From positions 1-64,000 of the forward strand of contig CAYUMU010000013.1 of assembly GCA_964445985.1 (NCBI GenBank): DNA of 64,000 nucleotides, given 5' to 3'. This DNA is from CAYUMU01 sp964445985 (GTDB taxonomy: Bacteria; Planctomycetota; Planctomycetia; Pirellulales; S012-138). Shown here piece after piece: positions 8,457 through 16,065 of the stretch. Each line of letters begins with the position of its first letter. Within the stretch, counting starts at the first letter, position 1. Under the pieces are notes generated by a model, which did no database searches, was not told the origin of the DNA, and saw nothing but the letters and a program-made list of their open reading frames with translations. A program made the position numbers and the translations under genes.

Positions 8457-9533
8457 TCAGACCGACGCTGTGGTGAGATAGCCTGTTTTGGCCAATCTCC
8501 GTAGTTCATCGGCCCAACAGTCAATTACCAGGTTGGGCATGCCCATGCGTTCGACATCGTTCCGGGCATTCAGGCAGCGATCGAAGCAAGCCACGGCGGT
8601 TTCGGCCGAGCCGGGCCATAGCTTGGCGGCCGTGGCGGCTGCGTGTTGCAAGGCTGCGTCGTCTCCAATCTCGTTCCCCGCAAGTTGGCGAGCCAAAGCC
8701 CGATAGAAGTCGCTCGCAAATCCCATCGCCAGGCGCACGCGGGCTCGACGGGGCGGCGCTTCCTTGCCGGCCTGCTCCACGAATGTGTTGACCTCGGCCG
8801 CCAGGGCCACCGAATCCCAAGCTACCAGCGCGAGCCTGGCAATCAGGTGACCGCGAAACTCAAGAATGGCCGGATCTGCCAATTCTGCCGCTTGTGATAA
8901 ACTTCCATTGGCCAGCCGGGCTAACTCTTCCGCGGCGCCTCGATCGGCCACCACCTCCTGCTCAAGCAGCAAATTGGCGGTGGTCTCCAGGTCCAGGGGC
9001 GCAAAGCGAATCAGCTGGCAGCGGCTGCGAATGGTCGGCAATTGCTTTTCGGCGCTAGTGCCAATGAGGATCATTACGCTGCGCGGCGGTGGTTCTTCCA
9101 GCGTTTTGAGCAAGCAGTTGGCTCCCTCGACATTCAGCCAGTCGGCATCATCAATGATGGCAAAGCGGCGCCGACCCTGGGTGGGCTTGAGCCCCAGGTT
9201 GTGGCACAGGCCCTCCCGCATCCGCTTTTCCTTCGGACCGATAAACAGTTCGATGGGTATGAAGGTGCGGTCGGCCGGTTTGGAAACCACGTCAACGTCG
9301 GGATGGTTGCCCGAAATCACCTGCAAACAGGCTGGGCACCTGCCGCAGGGATTGAGTTCCGCTTCCGAAGAATTCTCGCACAGCAAGGCCTGAGCGAACC
9401 GCAAAGCAAAGGTTCGCTTTCCAATGCCTGGGGGGCCGACGAACAAAAAGCTGCTGGCCAATCGACCTCGGGCCAGCACGCGGCGAAATTGATCCACCAC
9501 GCGATCATGCCCTGCAATTCCCTGCCAATTCAT
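8457..9533 (-). CDS. holB: DNA polymerase III delta' subunit
   Basis: 358 residues from the ATG at 9533 (MNWQGIAGH, the usual delta' start). Walker A GPPGIGKRT at residues 33-41, a four-Cys zinc knuckle (C52, C63, C66, C69), Walker-B-like IIDDADWL, the LLKTLEEPP sensor region and the SRC motif are all present. Delta' is the rigid stator of the clamp loader that places the beta sliding clamp on DNA. The glycine-rich Walker A with GK is intact, which is variable in this subunit. First gene of a minus-strand run; divergently transcribed from the microcompartment locus. Confidence 0.93.
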   Translation of the reverse strand: MNWQGIAGHDRVVDQFRRVLARGRLASSFLFVGPPGIGKRTFALRFAQALLCENSSEAELNPCGRCPACLQVISGNHPDVDVVSKPADRTFIPIELFIGPKEKRMREGLCHNLGLKPTQGRRRFAIIDDADWLNVEGANCLLKTLEEPPPRSVMILIGTSAEKQLPTIRSRCQLIRFAPLDLETTANLLLEQEVVADRGAAEELARLANGSLSQAAELADPAILEFRGHLIARLALVAWDSVALAAEVNTFVEQAGKEAPPRRARVRLAMGFASDFYRALARQLAGNEIGDDAALQHAAATAAKLWPGSAETAVACFDRCLNARNDVERMGMPNLVIDCWADELRRLAKTGYLTTASV

Positions 9534-9765
9534 GGGTGGCAACTCTTCTGCCGCAAGCAAAAAGTGTGGAACGCGGCCGAAATGGCCCCAGCCCACCAGA
9601 AATGGTTATCCAACCCACCGTTATAACGCGGCCGACTCCCCACGAGTAGAGCCCGGCTCGGAAGGGATTTTCGTTCGCCGGCGGCGCCGGAGTCGTCGCA
9701 CCTGAAAGGTCCAGAAAGAAATCTGCCAAAATGCGCATAAAATGCCACGTACTTCGGTGTGATAC

Positions 9766-9780
9766 TGCGTTATTAACGCA
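9766..9780. promoter_or_regulatory. 15-bp palindrome, candidate operator of the microcompartment locus
   Basis: TGCGTTATTAACGCA is palindromic around its central T (arms TGCGTTA and TAACGCA). It ends 18 bp upstream of the -35 box. A second ACGC-N6-GCGT repeat lies inside the promoter spacer at 9807-9820. The adjacent DeoR-family regulator is the obvious candidate to bind here (inference). Confidence 0.5.
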
Positions 9781-9798
9781 ATATGTGCACAAACTTGA

Positions 9799-9827
9799 TT
9801 GACAATACGCTCATTTGCGTGCATTAT
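9799..9827 (+). promoter_or_regulatory. Sigma70-like promoter of the microcompartment locus
   Basis: A consensus -35 TTGACA (9799-9804), a 17-bp spacer and a -10-like CATTAT (9822-9827, four of six matches) point toward the DeoR gene about 105 bp downstream. The inverted ACGC/GCGT half-sites inside the spacer would place a bound repressor directly on the promoter. Confidence 0.5.
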
Positions 9828-9932
9828 TTGGAAAGTATCAATCAAATGTAGCGTGGCCTCGGATTTTGGTCCCAGCTCTTGTCCCTTGGGGCAGACGCCT
9901 GGGTGAGTTTCAAGAACTTCGGATGGATCCTT

Positions 9933-10763
9933 GTGTTGGCTGAAGAGCGACGACATCGGGTACTGGAAATAGTTCGCTTACGCGGCGGCTTCGCCTCGTT
10001 ACCCGAATTGGCCGACGAGCTTCGAGTTTCCGAGTCGACCATCCGCCGAGATCTCGATCATCTGGAGCGGTCGGGGGTGGCCCGGCGTACGCATGGCGGG
10101 GTGTTTTACACGGGCAAGGCGCCCTCGCAGCCGTACGAACAAAGTTCCGAGCCCGACAATTGGGGGAAAAAGCAGGCGGTGGCCGAGGCGGCCGCGGCAC
10201 TGATCGAAGATGGCGATACGCTGCTGCTCGACGGCGGCAGCACCACTTACGAGTTTGCCCGGCGGCTGGTGGGGCGGCGGCTGCAGGTGGTAACGAACTC
10301 ATTGCCGGTGGCGAATTTGTTTGCGTCGAACGCCTATACCGATTTGCTGCTGGTGGGCGGGTACGTGTATCCACGCACCGGCGTGGCTTTGGGACCGTAT
10401 GCCGACGAAATGCTGGCCAAGCTCAACGTGCGGCGTGCCATCCTCAGCGTATCGGGCATTCACGAAGACGGGCTGTACAACAACAACTCACTGCTGGTCG
10501 CGACCGAGCAAGCCATGTTGCGAGCAGCAGACGAGGTCATTGTGGTGGCCGACAGCACCAAATTTGGCCGCCATGGGTTGGTGCATTTGTGCCCCCTTTC
10601 GGAGATCGACCGGATTGTGGTGGATAACGGCATCAGCGAGGACTGGCGCAGCCGAATGTTGGCGGCCGGCGTGAACCTGGTGGTCGCTGGGGGAAGCGAC
10701 AACATCACGGACCAGACGCCGGAACCGACCCCGGCCAACGATGGTGACGGGCAGGAAAAGTAG
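9933..10763 (+). CDS. DeoR-family transcriptional regulator of the microcompartment locus
   Basis: 276 residues if the GTG at 9933 starts the protein; TTG at 9936 or 9879 are alternatives, but the usual DeoR start (LAEERRHRVLEIV) favours 9933-9936. The N-terminal helix-turn-helix has the DeoR signature (LPELADELRVSESTIRRDLDHLERSG, with the RTHGG wing). The C-terminal sugar-phosphate-binding domain has GDTLLLDGGSTTYEFA, TNSLPVA, LLVGGYV and VVADSTKFG. DeoR proteins usually repress sugar catabolism until a phosphorylated intermediate binds. It leads the locus, as in other PVM compartment loci. Confidence 0.9.
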   Translation: MLAEERRHRVLEIVRLRGGFASLPELADELRVSESTIRRDLDHLERSGVARRTHGGVFYTGKAPSQPYEQSSEPDNWGKKQAVAEAAAALIEDGDTLLLDGGSTTYEFARRLVGRRLQVVTNSLPVANLFASNAYTDLLLVGGYVYPRTGVALGPYADEMLAKLNVRRAILSVSGIHEDGLYNNNSLLVATEQAMLRAADEVIVVADSTKFGRHGLVHLCPLSEIDRIVVDNGISEDWRSRMLAAGVNLVVAGGSDNITDQTPEPTPANDGDGQEK

Positions 10764-10925
10764 CCGCCCCGCCAGCGGCGGTGAAGCAGCGCGATCAGTT
10801 TTTTGGGCAGCACGAATAACAGTACGTGGCAATTGAGCCGCTCCCGAGTTTGCCATGGCCGCCCCGTCATGCCGGCGAGTGCGGCGAGAGCACCCAGTTT
10901 ATACACCAGTGGGATGGGATCAACG

Positions 10926-11597
10926 ATGAGCGTGGCGACGCCTCCCCTCGACCGAGCGGTCATAGAACAAATCGTGCGGCAGATTGTGTTTGCCAAAGTT
11001 GGGCAGGCCTCGGCCACGCCCAATCTGGTCGTCAGTATTTCCGCTCGGCATTTGCATCTCACCGACGAACATGTGGAAACGCTGTTCGGCAAGGGCCACG
11101 CGCTCACGCCCATGAAGCCGCTCTTCCAGGACGGTTTTTATGCCGCGGAAGAAACCGTGATGATTGTGGGGCCCGGCCGCCGGAGAATGCTGCCCAATGT
11201 GCGCGTGCTGGGGCCTACGCGCCCGGCAACGCAAGTGGAGTTGGCCTTCACCGACGCCATCAGCCTGGGGATCGAGGCCCCCGTGCGGCTCAGCGGCGAT
11301 ATTCAAGGCACCCCCGGCTGTGTGCTGGTGGGGCCCGCCGGCGTGGTGGAATTGAAGCAGGGCGTGATTCGCGCCGCGCGTCACGTTCACATGAATCATG
11401 CCGATGCCAAGTTCTATGGCGTAAAGAACCATGACCGCATCAACCTGAGAATCAAGTCGGGCCCTTGCGCGCTGGTGCTGGAACAGTTGATTGTGAGGGC
11501 CGACGCCACGAGCAAGCTGGAGGTTCACCTCGATACCGACGAAGGCAATGCCGCCGACCTGGATCACGCCGATGGCGTGGAACTGGTGAAAGTTTAG
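10926..11597 (+). CDS. pduL: PduL phosphate acyltransferase with N-terminal encapsulation peptide
   Basis: 223 residues from the ATG at 10926; the frame is open to 10803 but that part is unlike PduL. PduL swaps CoA for phosphate (acyl-CoA to acyl-phosphate), freeing CoA inside the compartment. Zinc-binding and active-site His pairs are visible: SARHLHLT (H42, H44) and ARHVHMNHADAK (H153, H155). Residues about 8-24 (LDRAVIEQIVRQIVFAK) form a short amphipathic helix of the encapsulation-peptide type, found on microcompartment PduL but not on free housekeeping forms. The gap from the regulator is 162 bp. Confidence 0.93.
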   Translation: MSVATPPLDRAVIEQIVRQIVFAKVGQASATPNLVVSISARHLHLTDEHVETLFGKGHALTPMKPLFQDGFYAAEETVMIVGPGRRRMLPNVRVLGPTRPATQVELAFTDAISLGIEAPVRLSGDIQGTPGCVLVGPAGVVELKQGVIRAARHVHMNHADAKFYGVKNHDRINLRIKSGPCALVLEQLIVRADATSKLEVHLDTDEGNAADLDHADGVELVKV

Positions 11598-11811
11598 GAG
11601 CGGACGACGATTAACTTTCAGGCATAGTCGTCTTTCGCTCCGCGAAAGAGTTCGCTTTCGCGGAGCGAAAGCCGACCTTGCTTTCCTGCGATCCTCAACA
11701 CCAAGGTATGGTTCAACTAATACGCCGAAAGGCAGTCGCTATATGCTTTGGACATTATGACACATTTTTGTTCTGCAACCTGTTCCTTCTCTTAAGTGGA
11801 GAATTCTGAAA
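11598..11811. other. Spacer before first shell gene, with long hairpin
   Basis: 214 bp between pduL and the first BMC-H gene, the longest gap inside the locus. It contains the large inverted repeat at 11632-11671 described separately. No open frame is supported. The sequence TTGCGTTC-like boxes are absent; a separate promoter for the shell genes cannot be ruled out. Confidence 0.4.
11632..11671. repeat. Perfect 17-bp inverted repeat (hairpin/cruciform)
   Basis: CTTTCGCTCCGCGAAAG (11632-11648) and its exact complement (11655-11671) are separated by a 6-nt loop (AGTTCG). Beyond one T/C mismatch the stem continues with GTCG (11627-11630) and CGAC (11673-11676), giving a 50-bp near-palindrome. 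Each arm is also self-complementary (CTTTCGC/GCGAAAG). There is no T-run after it, so it is not a typical rho-independent terminator. Confidence 0.9.
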
Positions 11812-12129
11812 ATGGCCAAGTCCGTAGAGGCATTGGGCATGATCGAAACCAAAGGTTTCATCGCCCTGATCGAGGCCACCGATGCCATGATGAAAGCCGC
11901 CAACGTGCAATTCCTGGGCTGGGATAAAGTTGGCAGCGCGTTGGTCACGGTCTTCGTGACCGGCGATGTCGCTGCCGTCAAGGCGGCTACCGATGCCGGC
12001 GCCGCCGCCGCCAGCCGGTTGGGCGAAGTGGTGAGCGTGCAAGTGATCCCGCGTCCGCACGAAGACCTGATCAAGATCATCCCCCGGGCCAAGGTCGCCA
12101 AAGAGGCTAAGAACGCCGCCGTCTCGTAA
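11812..12129 (+). CDS. Microcompartment shell protein BMC-H (EutM/PduA type)
   Basis: 105 residues. Single BMC domain: ALGMIETKGFIALIEATDAMMKAANV at the N-terminus, the pore loop (WDKVGSAL), VTVFVTGDVAAVKAATDAG and VIPRPHEDL. BMC-H proteins form hexamers that tile the facets and whose central pore passes small metabolites. Compared with the second BMC-H the pore segment differs (KVGSA here, AIGGAY there), and a Lys-rich C-terminal tail of about 15 residues is added. Expected to be an abundant product. Confidence 0.95.
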   Translation: MAKSVEALGMIETKGFIALIEATDAMMKAANVQFLGWDKVGSALVTVFVTGDVAAVKAATDAGAAAASRLGEVVSVQVIPRPHEDLIKIIPRAKVAKEAKNAAVS

Positions 12130-12248
12130 TTGACAGGCGTTCTTTCCCGACGGTCTGGCGGCGGCCGGTTTTGGCACGCTATCACCGGCGCGGTCCAGCG
12201 TACTTGCAACTCAATTCAATTGAATTTTCACACAGGACTTAGACTGCT

Positions 12249-12518
12249 ATGAGCGACGCTATCGGATTGTTGGAAACCAAGGGCCTGGTCGCCCTGATTG
12301 AAGCGACAGACGCCATGGCCAAAGCGGCCAATGTGGAGATTGTGACCAAGGTAGCCATTGGCGGCGCCTACGTTACCACCGTGGTGCGCGGCGATGTGGG
12401 CAGCGTGCGGGCCGCGGTTGAGGCCGGCGCCAACGCCGCCACGCAGGTGGGCGAACTGGTCGCCAGCCATATCATTCCTCGCCCCGCCGAAGGTTTGGCC
12501 GCTGCCTATTGGTCGTAA
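12249..12518 (+). CDS. Microcompartment shell protein BMC-H (second paralogue)
   Basis: 89 residues, one BMC domain (AIGLLETKGLVALIEATDAMAKAANV, VAIGGAYVTTVVRGDV, SHIIPRPAEGL). It is shorter than the first BMC-H and ends almost directly after the domain. Hexamers of the two paralogues probably share the shell facets. The 119-bp spacer upstream carries a 14-bp palindrome (AATTCAATTGAATT, 12213-12226) close to the start codon. Confidence 0.95.
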   Translation: MSDAIGLLETKGLVALIEATDAMAKAANVEIVTKVAIGGAYVTTVVRGDVGSVRAAVEAGANAATQVGELVASHIIPRPAEGLAAAYWS

Positions 12519-12588
12519 TACGCGTTCATTCTTTTGAAGGTCGGTTTCCGTTCTGCACGCATTGCCAAGGAATGGTCTGTTTACGGTT

Positions 12589-13773
12589 ATGAACATCCTG
12601 GTCGCCAATCTCGGATCCACAAGCTTCAAGTACCGGCTCTTCGACATGCGCGATGAGCGGCAGTTGGCGCGCGGCGGCACGGAGCGGATCGGCGCTCCGT
12701 CCAGCCGGTCGTTCGTGGAGATTGGCGACGCCGCCTGGGAAGAAGAATCCGCCGTGCCCGATCACGCGGTGGCCGTGCGGCGTTGCCTGGATCAATTGAC
12801 CGATCCTGGCCGAGGCTGCCTGCAATCGGCCGAAGAGGTGGCGGCCATCGGATTCAAAGCGGTTCACGGAGGCCGCTATAGCGGCGTGCAGCGGGTGAAT
12901 GACAGCGTGCTCTCGGCCATGGAAGAGGTGAGCTCGGCCGCCCCGGCTCACAATCCTCCTTACATCAAGGCCATGCGGCTGCTCAGCGAGCGATTGCCGG
13001 AGATTCCACTGGTGGCCGCCTTTGAAACGGGCTTCCATCAAACCATTCCCGATCGCAATCGTCTCTACGCCGCGCCGTATGAGTGGGCGGAAGCTTACAA
13101 CGTGCGACGCTGGGGATTTCATGGCGCCAGCCATCGTTACATTGCCTGGCGAACTTCACAGATTTTGCAGCGAAACGATCTACGAATTGTTTCCTGCCAC
13201 TTGGGCGGTTCGAGTTCGATGTGCGCCATTCGCGCGGGACAGAGCGTGGCAACCAGCATGGGCATGAGCCCTCAAACGGGGTTGCCGCATAATAACCGTG
13301 TGGGAGATTTTGACCCGTTTGCTTTGCCGGCCGTGATGGCGGGCACGGGCCAATCGTTGGAGCAAGTGCTCGACGACCTGGCCTGCCGAGGCGGACTGCT
13401 CGGCGTGAGCGGAGTATCGGGCGATATTCGTGATTTAGAAGCCGCCGCGGCTCAAGGGCACGCGCGAGCGCAATTGGCCCTCGACCTCTTCACCAGTTCC
13501 ATTCGCCATTACCTGGGCGCCTATTTGGTGGAACTGGGTGGGGCGGACGCCGTGGTCTTTACGGGCGGAATTGGTGAGAAGGGGGCCGGTATCCGTCGCG
13601 CGGTTTGCCAGAACCTGGAAAGCCTGGGCATTGCGCTTGATGAAGAAGCCAACGGCCGTGTGCAGGGGGAGTGTTCCATTCACTCAGGAAGCAGCGCCAC
13701 GCAACTGTGGGTGGTGCCAACGAATGAAGAGCTGATTGTTGCCCGGCAGGCCAAGGAATTTTTGGAAACCTAA
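12589..13773 (+). CDS. Acetate/propionate kinase homologue with altered active site
   Basis: 394 residues from the ATG at 12589 (MNILVANLGSTSFKY, the normal family start). The enzyme should convert acyl-phosphate plus ADP to acid plus ATP, the last step after PduL. Phosphate-binding N7, S10, S12 and K14, H121, H178 (WGFHGASH), the NNRVGDFDP Arg and the GIGEKG Glu are kept. However, three positions that are nearly invariant in Methanosarcina-type acetate kinase differ: Arg91 is K90 (FKAVHGG), Asp148 is E146 (AFETGFHQT), and Asn211 is G207 (HLGGSSS). It may prefer another acid or be tuned to slow use. BMC-P follows after 2 bp. Confidence 0.85.
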   Translation: MNILVANLGSTSFKYRLFDMRDERQLARGGTERIGAPSSRSFVEIGDAAWEEESAVPDHAVAVRRCLDQLTDPGRGCLQSAEEVAAIGFKAVHGGRYSGVQRVNDSVLSAMEEVSSAAPAHNPPYIKAMRLLSERLPEIPLVAAFETGFHQTIPDRNRLYAAPYEWAEAYNVRRWGFHGASHRYIAWRTSQILQRNDLRIVSCHLGGSSSMCAIRAGQSVATSMGMSPQTGLPHNNRVGDFDPFALPAVMAGTGQSLEQVLDDLACRGGLLGVSGVSGDIRDLEAAAAQGHARAQLALDLFTSSIRHYLGAYLVELGGADAVVFTGGIGEKGAGIRRAVCQNLESLGIALDEEANGRVQGECSIHSGSSATQLWVVPTNEELIVARQAKEFLET

Positions 13774-13775
13774 CC

Positions 13776-14090
13776 ATGTTCGTCGCTAAGGTCACTGGCA
13801 GTGTTGTCGCTACCCAAAAGGTAGACAGCATGGTCGGTCAAAAGCTGCTCGTCGTTGAACCCTATCGGGTCGATGAACAGGATCGCAGCCAACTGAAGTC
13901 CACGGGCCGCACCTTTGTGTGCGTGGACACCGTGGGCGCTGGCATTGGCGAATATGTATTGATCGTGCAAGGCAGCAGTGCTCGCCTTACGCCCCAAACC
14001 AAGCCGCTGCCAGTCGATGCCGCGATCATTGGCATTGTGGATAGCGTACATATTGACTCGGAATGTGTATTCAACCGCGAAAATTCTTAA
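13776..14090 (+). CDS. Microcompartment vertex protein BMC-P (EutN/CcmL), copy 1
   Basis: 104 residues starting 2 bp after the kinase stop codon, so translation is probably coupled. It has the EutN/CcmL beta-barrel pattern: MFVAKVTGSVVATQK at the start, LLVVEPYRV, the DTVGAGIGEYVLIVQGSSAR loop and IIGIVDSVHI. BMC-P pentamers cap the vertices of the icosahedral shell. Three such paralogues in one locus is typical of PVM compartments. Confidence 0.95.
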   Translation: MFVAKVTGSVVATQKVDSMVGQKLLVVEPYRVDEQDRSQLKSTGRTFVCVDTVGAGIGEYVLIVQGSSARLTPQTKPLPVDAAIIGIVDSVHIDSECVFNRENS

Positions 14091-14174
14091 GCCTGACAAG
14101 TTGCCGCGGCGTGGCGGCATGCCGGTCGAGCCTCCATTGCTGAACACTATAGCCATTTGGGATTGTCATAAGCC

Positions 14175-15641
14175 ATGCAAGCCACTGAAGCCCTGATTCG
14201 TAATGTTGTGCAAGAAGTGCTGGCCCAAATGAATAACGGCGCGGCCGCTTCCAATGGCCGCGGCGGCTCTGTTCTCGGAGGCTCTGTCCGCGGCTTTCGC
14301 GGTCGGCACGGCATTTTCACCTGTGTTGATCAAGCCGTGGCTGCTGCCCGCGAGGCCTTTGAGCAACTGAGCGAACGCTCCATTGAGGACCGCAAGCGGA
14401 TCATCGACCATATTCGCCGCATTTCCATCGACCAGTGCGTTGAGCTTGGCACCATGGAAATGAATGAGACCAAAATTGGTCGCCTGGAACACAAGATTGA
14501 GAAGCTGAAGACGCTCGGTGAGAAAACGCCGGGCGTGGAGTTCATGCGCAGCGAAGTGTTCAGCGGCGACCATGGGTTGGCCGTGATCGAGCATGCTCCG
14601 TTCGGTGTGATCGGCGCCATCACCCCAGTTACGCACTCGCTCCCCACCATTACAGGCAATGCCGTTAGCATGATTGCCTCGGGCAATACGCTGGTGGTGA
14701 ATCCGCACCCCAGCGGCAAGAAAGTCGCGGCCGAAGGCGTGCGGCGTTTTAACGAGGCCATCTATAAAGATCTGGGTATTGATAACCTGATCTGCGTGAT
14801 TGAAGAGCCCACGCTGGAAACGGCCAACGCCATCTTTGGCCATCGCAATATCGCACTCATCTGTGTGACCGGTGGGCCGGCCGTGGCTCGCGCGGCGCTC
14901 AATAGCGGCAAGCGGGCAATTGTCGCCGGGCCAGGCAATCCACCGGTCGTGGTCGACGAAACCGCCGACCTCAAGCGGGCCGCCGAGTCGATCATTCGCG
15001 GCGCCAGTTACGATAACAATTTGCTGTGCATCGCCGAGAAGGAAGTGTTCGTGGTCGATGAAGTCTTCGACGCCATGCTCGACGCCATGAGCAAGGCCGG
15101 CGCCGTGCGATTGAACGCCAAAGAAGTGGCTGCCCTCACCGCCAAAGCCATCACCTCGGTGGGCGAAGGTGACAAGAAGCACGACGTGCCGGCCAAGGAT
15201 TTTTTGGGCAAAGACGCGGCCGTGCTCGCCAAGGCCATCGGCAAGAATGTATCTGCCGATACCTTGCTGCTGTTTGGCGAAACCGATGAAACCAACCCAT
15301 TCGTGCCCGTCGAACAAATGATGCCGTTCTTGCCATTCGTGCGTTGCCGCAACGTGGACGAAGCGATTGAGAAGGCCAAGCACTTCGAACACGGTTTTCG
15401 CCACACGGCCATCATTCACTCGCACAATGTGCGGAACATGACCAAGATGGGCCGCACCATGGATACCACGTTGTTTGTCAAGAATGGTCCTTGCATGGCA
15501 TCGCTCGGCTTGGGCGGCGAAGGCTATCTGTCGTTCTCGATTGCCACGCCCACCGGCGAAGGCGTCACCACTCCGCTCACGTTCACCCGCGAACGGCGAT
15601 GCTCGTTGATCGATGATCTCCGCATCTTGGGCAGCCCGTAG
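14175..15641 (+). CDS. CoA-acylating aldehyde dehydrogenase (EutE/PduP type), encapsulated
   Basis: 488 residues. Oxidises an aldehyde with NAD+ and CoA to acyl-CoA; in PVM compartments the substrate is thought to be lactaldehyde. Residues 2-20 (ATEALIRNVVQEVLAQM) are an amphipathic encapsulation peptide, followed by a Gly/Ala/Ser linker rich in Gly-Gly-Ser (about 21-45). The catalytic Cys is C285 in YDNNLLCIAEKE. AIVAGPGNPPVVV and MNETKIG segments match PduP/EutE. The 84-bp gap from the BMC-P gene suggests the same transcript. Confidence 0.94.
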   Translation: MQATEALIRNVVQEVLAQMNNGAAASNGRGGSVLGGSVRGFRGRHGIFTCVDQAVAAAREAFEQLSERSIEDRKRIIDHIRRISIDQCVELGTMEMNETKIGRLEHKIEKLKTLGEKTPGVEFMRSEVFSGDHGLAVIEHAPFGVIGAITPVTHSLPTITGNAVSMIASGNTLVVNPHPSGKKVAAEGVRRFNEAIYKDLGIDNLICVIEEPTLETANAIFGHRNIALICVTGGPAVARAALNSGKRAIVAGPGNPPVVVDETADLKRAAESIIRGASYDNNLLCIAEKEVFVVDEVFDAMLDAMSKAGAVRLNAKEVAALTAKAITSVGEGDKKHDVPAKDFLGKDAAVLAKAIGKNVSADTLLLFGETDETNPFVPVEQMMPFLPFVRCRNVDEAIEKAKHFEHGFRHTAIIHSHNVRNMTKMGRTMDTTLFVKNGPCMASLGLGGEGYLSFSIATPTGEGVTTPLTFTRERRCSLIDDLRILGSP

Positions 15642-15717
15642 AGCCTATCCAATGACTCCCTCTCCCCTCGCGGGAGAGGGTTGGGTGAGGGGGAAACAGG
15701 GTTCTCGAATAGGCTCT
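15640..15717. repeat. 78-bp MITE/REP-like element with nested hairpins
   Basis: Terminal inverted repeats AGAGCCTAT (15640-15648) and ATAGGCTCT (15709-15717) enclose a second perfect hairpin, CCCTCTCCC (15658-15666) and GGGAGAGGG (15672-15680) with a 5-nt loop, followed by the GGTTGGGTGAGGGGG run seen in many bacterial intergenic repeats. It overlaps the stop codon of the dehydrogenase gene. Confidence 0.75.
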
Positions 15718-15778
15718 TAGTACCAAAGGAATTGTCAGACTCACGGCTCACTATCTTTATTCAACACCTTGGTTTCCC

Positions 15779-16036
15779 ATGCAACTGGCACGCATTGTTG
15801 GCTCCGCCACTTCAACCGTAAAGCACCCTTCGCTCCAGGGCTGCAAGCTGTTGATCGCGCAGCCGGTGATGGCCGACGAATCGCAACCTGACGGTGATCC
15901 GCAACTCGTCGTGGATCAGCTGGGCGCGGGGCCGGGAAACATGGTGATTATGACGGGCGATGGCAGTGCGGTGGGAGAAATGCTGGGAAACGACCTGACG
16001 CCCGTTCGTTGGATGACGACGGCGATTCGTAATTGA
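15779..16036 (+). CDS. Microcompartment vertex protein BMC-P, copy 2
   Basis: 85 residues, the shortest of the three. Starts MQLARIVGSATST and has LLIAQPVM, VVDQLGAGPGNMVIMTGDGSA and a C-terminal TTAIRN in place of the longer final strand of copy 1. Its TGA stop overlaps a possible TTG start of the next gene (TTGA at 16033), which suggests coupling. Confidence 0.94.
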   Translation: MQLARIVGSATSTVKHPSLQGCKLLIAQPVMADESQPDGDPQLVVDQLGAGPGNMVIMTGDGSAVGEMLGNDLTPVRWMTTAIRN

Positions 16037-16065
16037 TATTTATTGAGAACCAAAGCCTAACCGTG

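Larger units (their letters stand above)
9534..9932. promoter_or_regulatory. Divergent control region between holB and the microcompartment locus
   Basis: About 400 bp between the divergent holB and DeoR genes. It is locally AT-rich (9720-9850) compared with its surroundings and contains a 15-bp palindrome (9766-9780) and a sigma70-like promoter (9799-9827), both listed separately. No supported open frame. Confidence 0.6.

Noticed and set aside
11632..11671. Rho-independent terminator after pduL
   Set aside because: The stem is very stable, but no T-run follows on either strand and shell genes of the same locus lie downstream.
14166..15425. 419-codon open frame antisense to the aldehyde dehydrogenase
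   Set aside because: Strong protein family match and codon bias on the plus strand; the antisense frame is His/Gly-rich with no domain, a usual effect of high GC.
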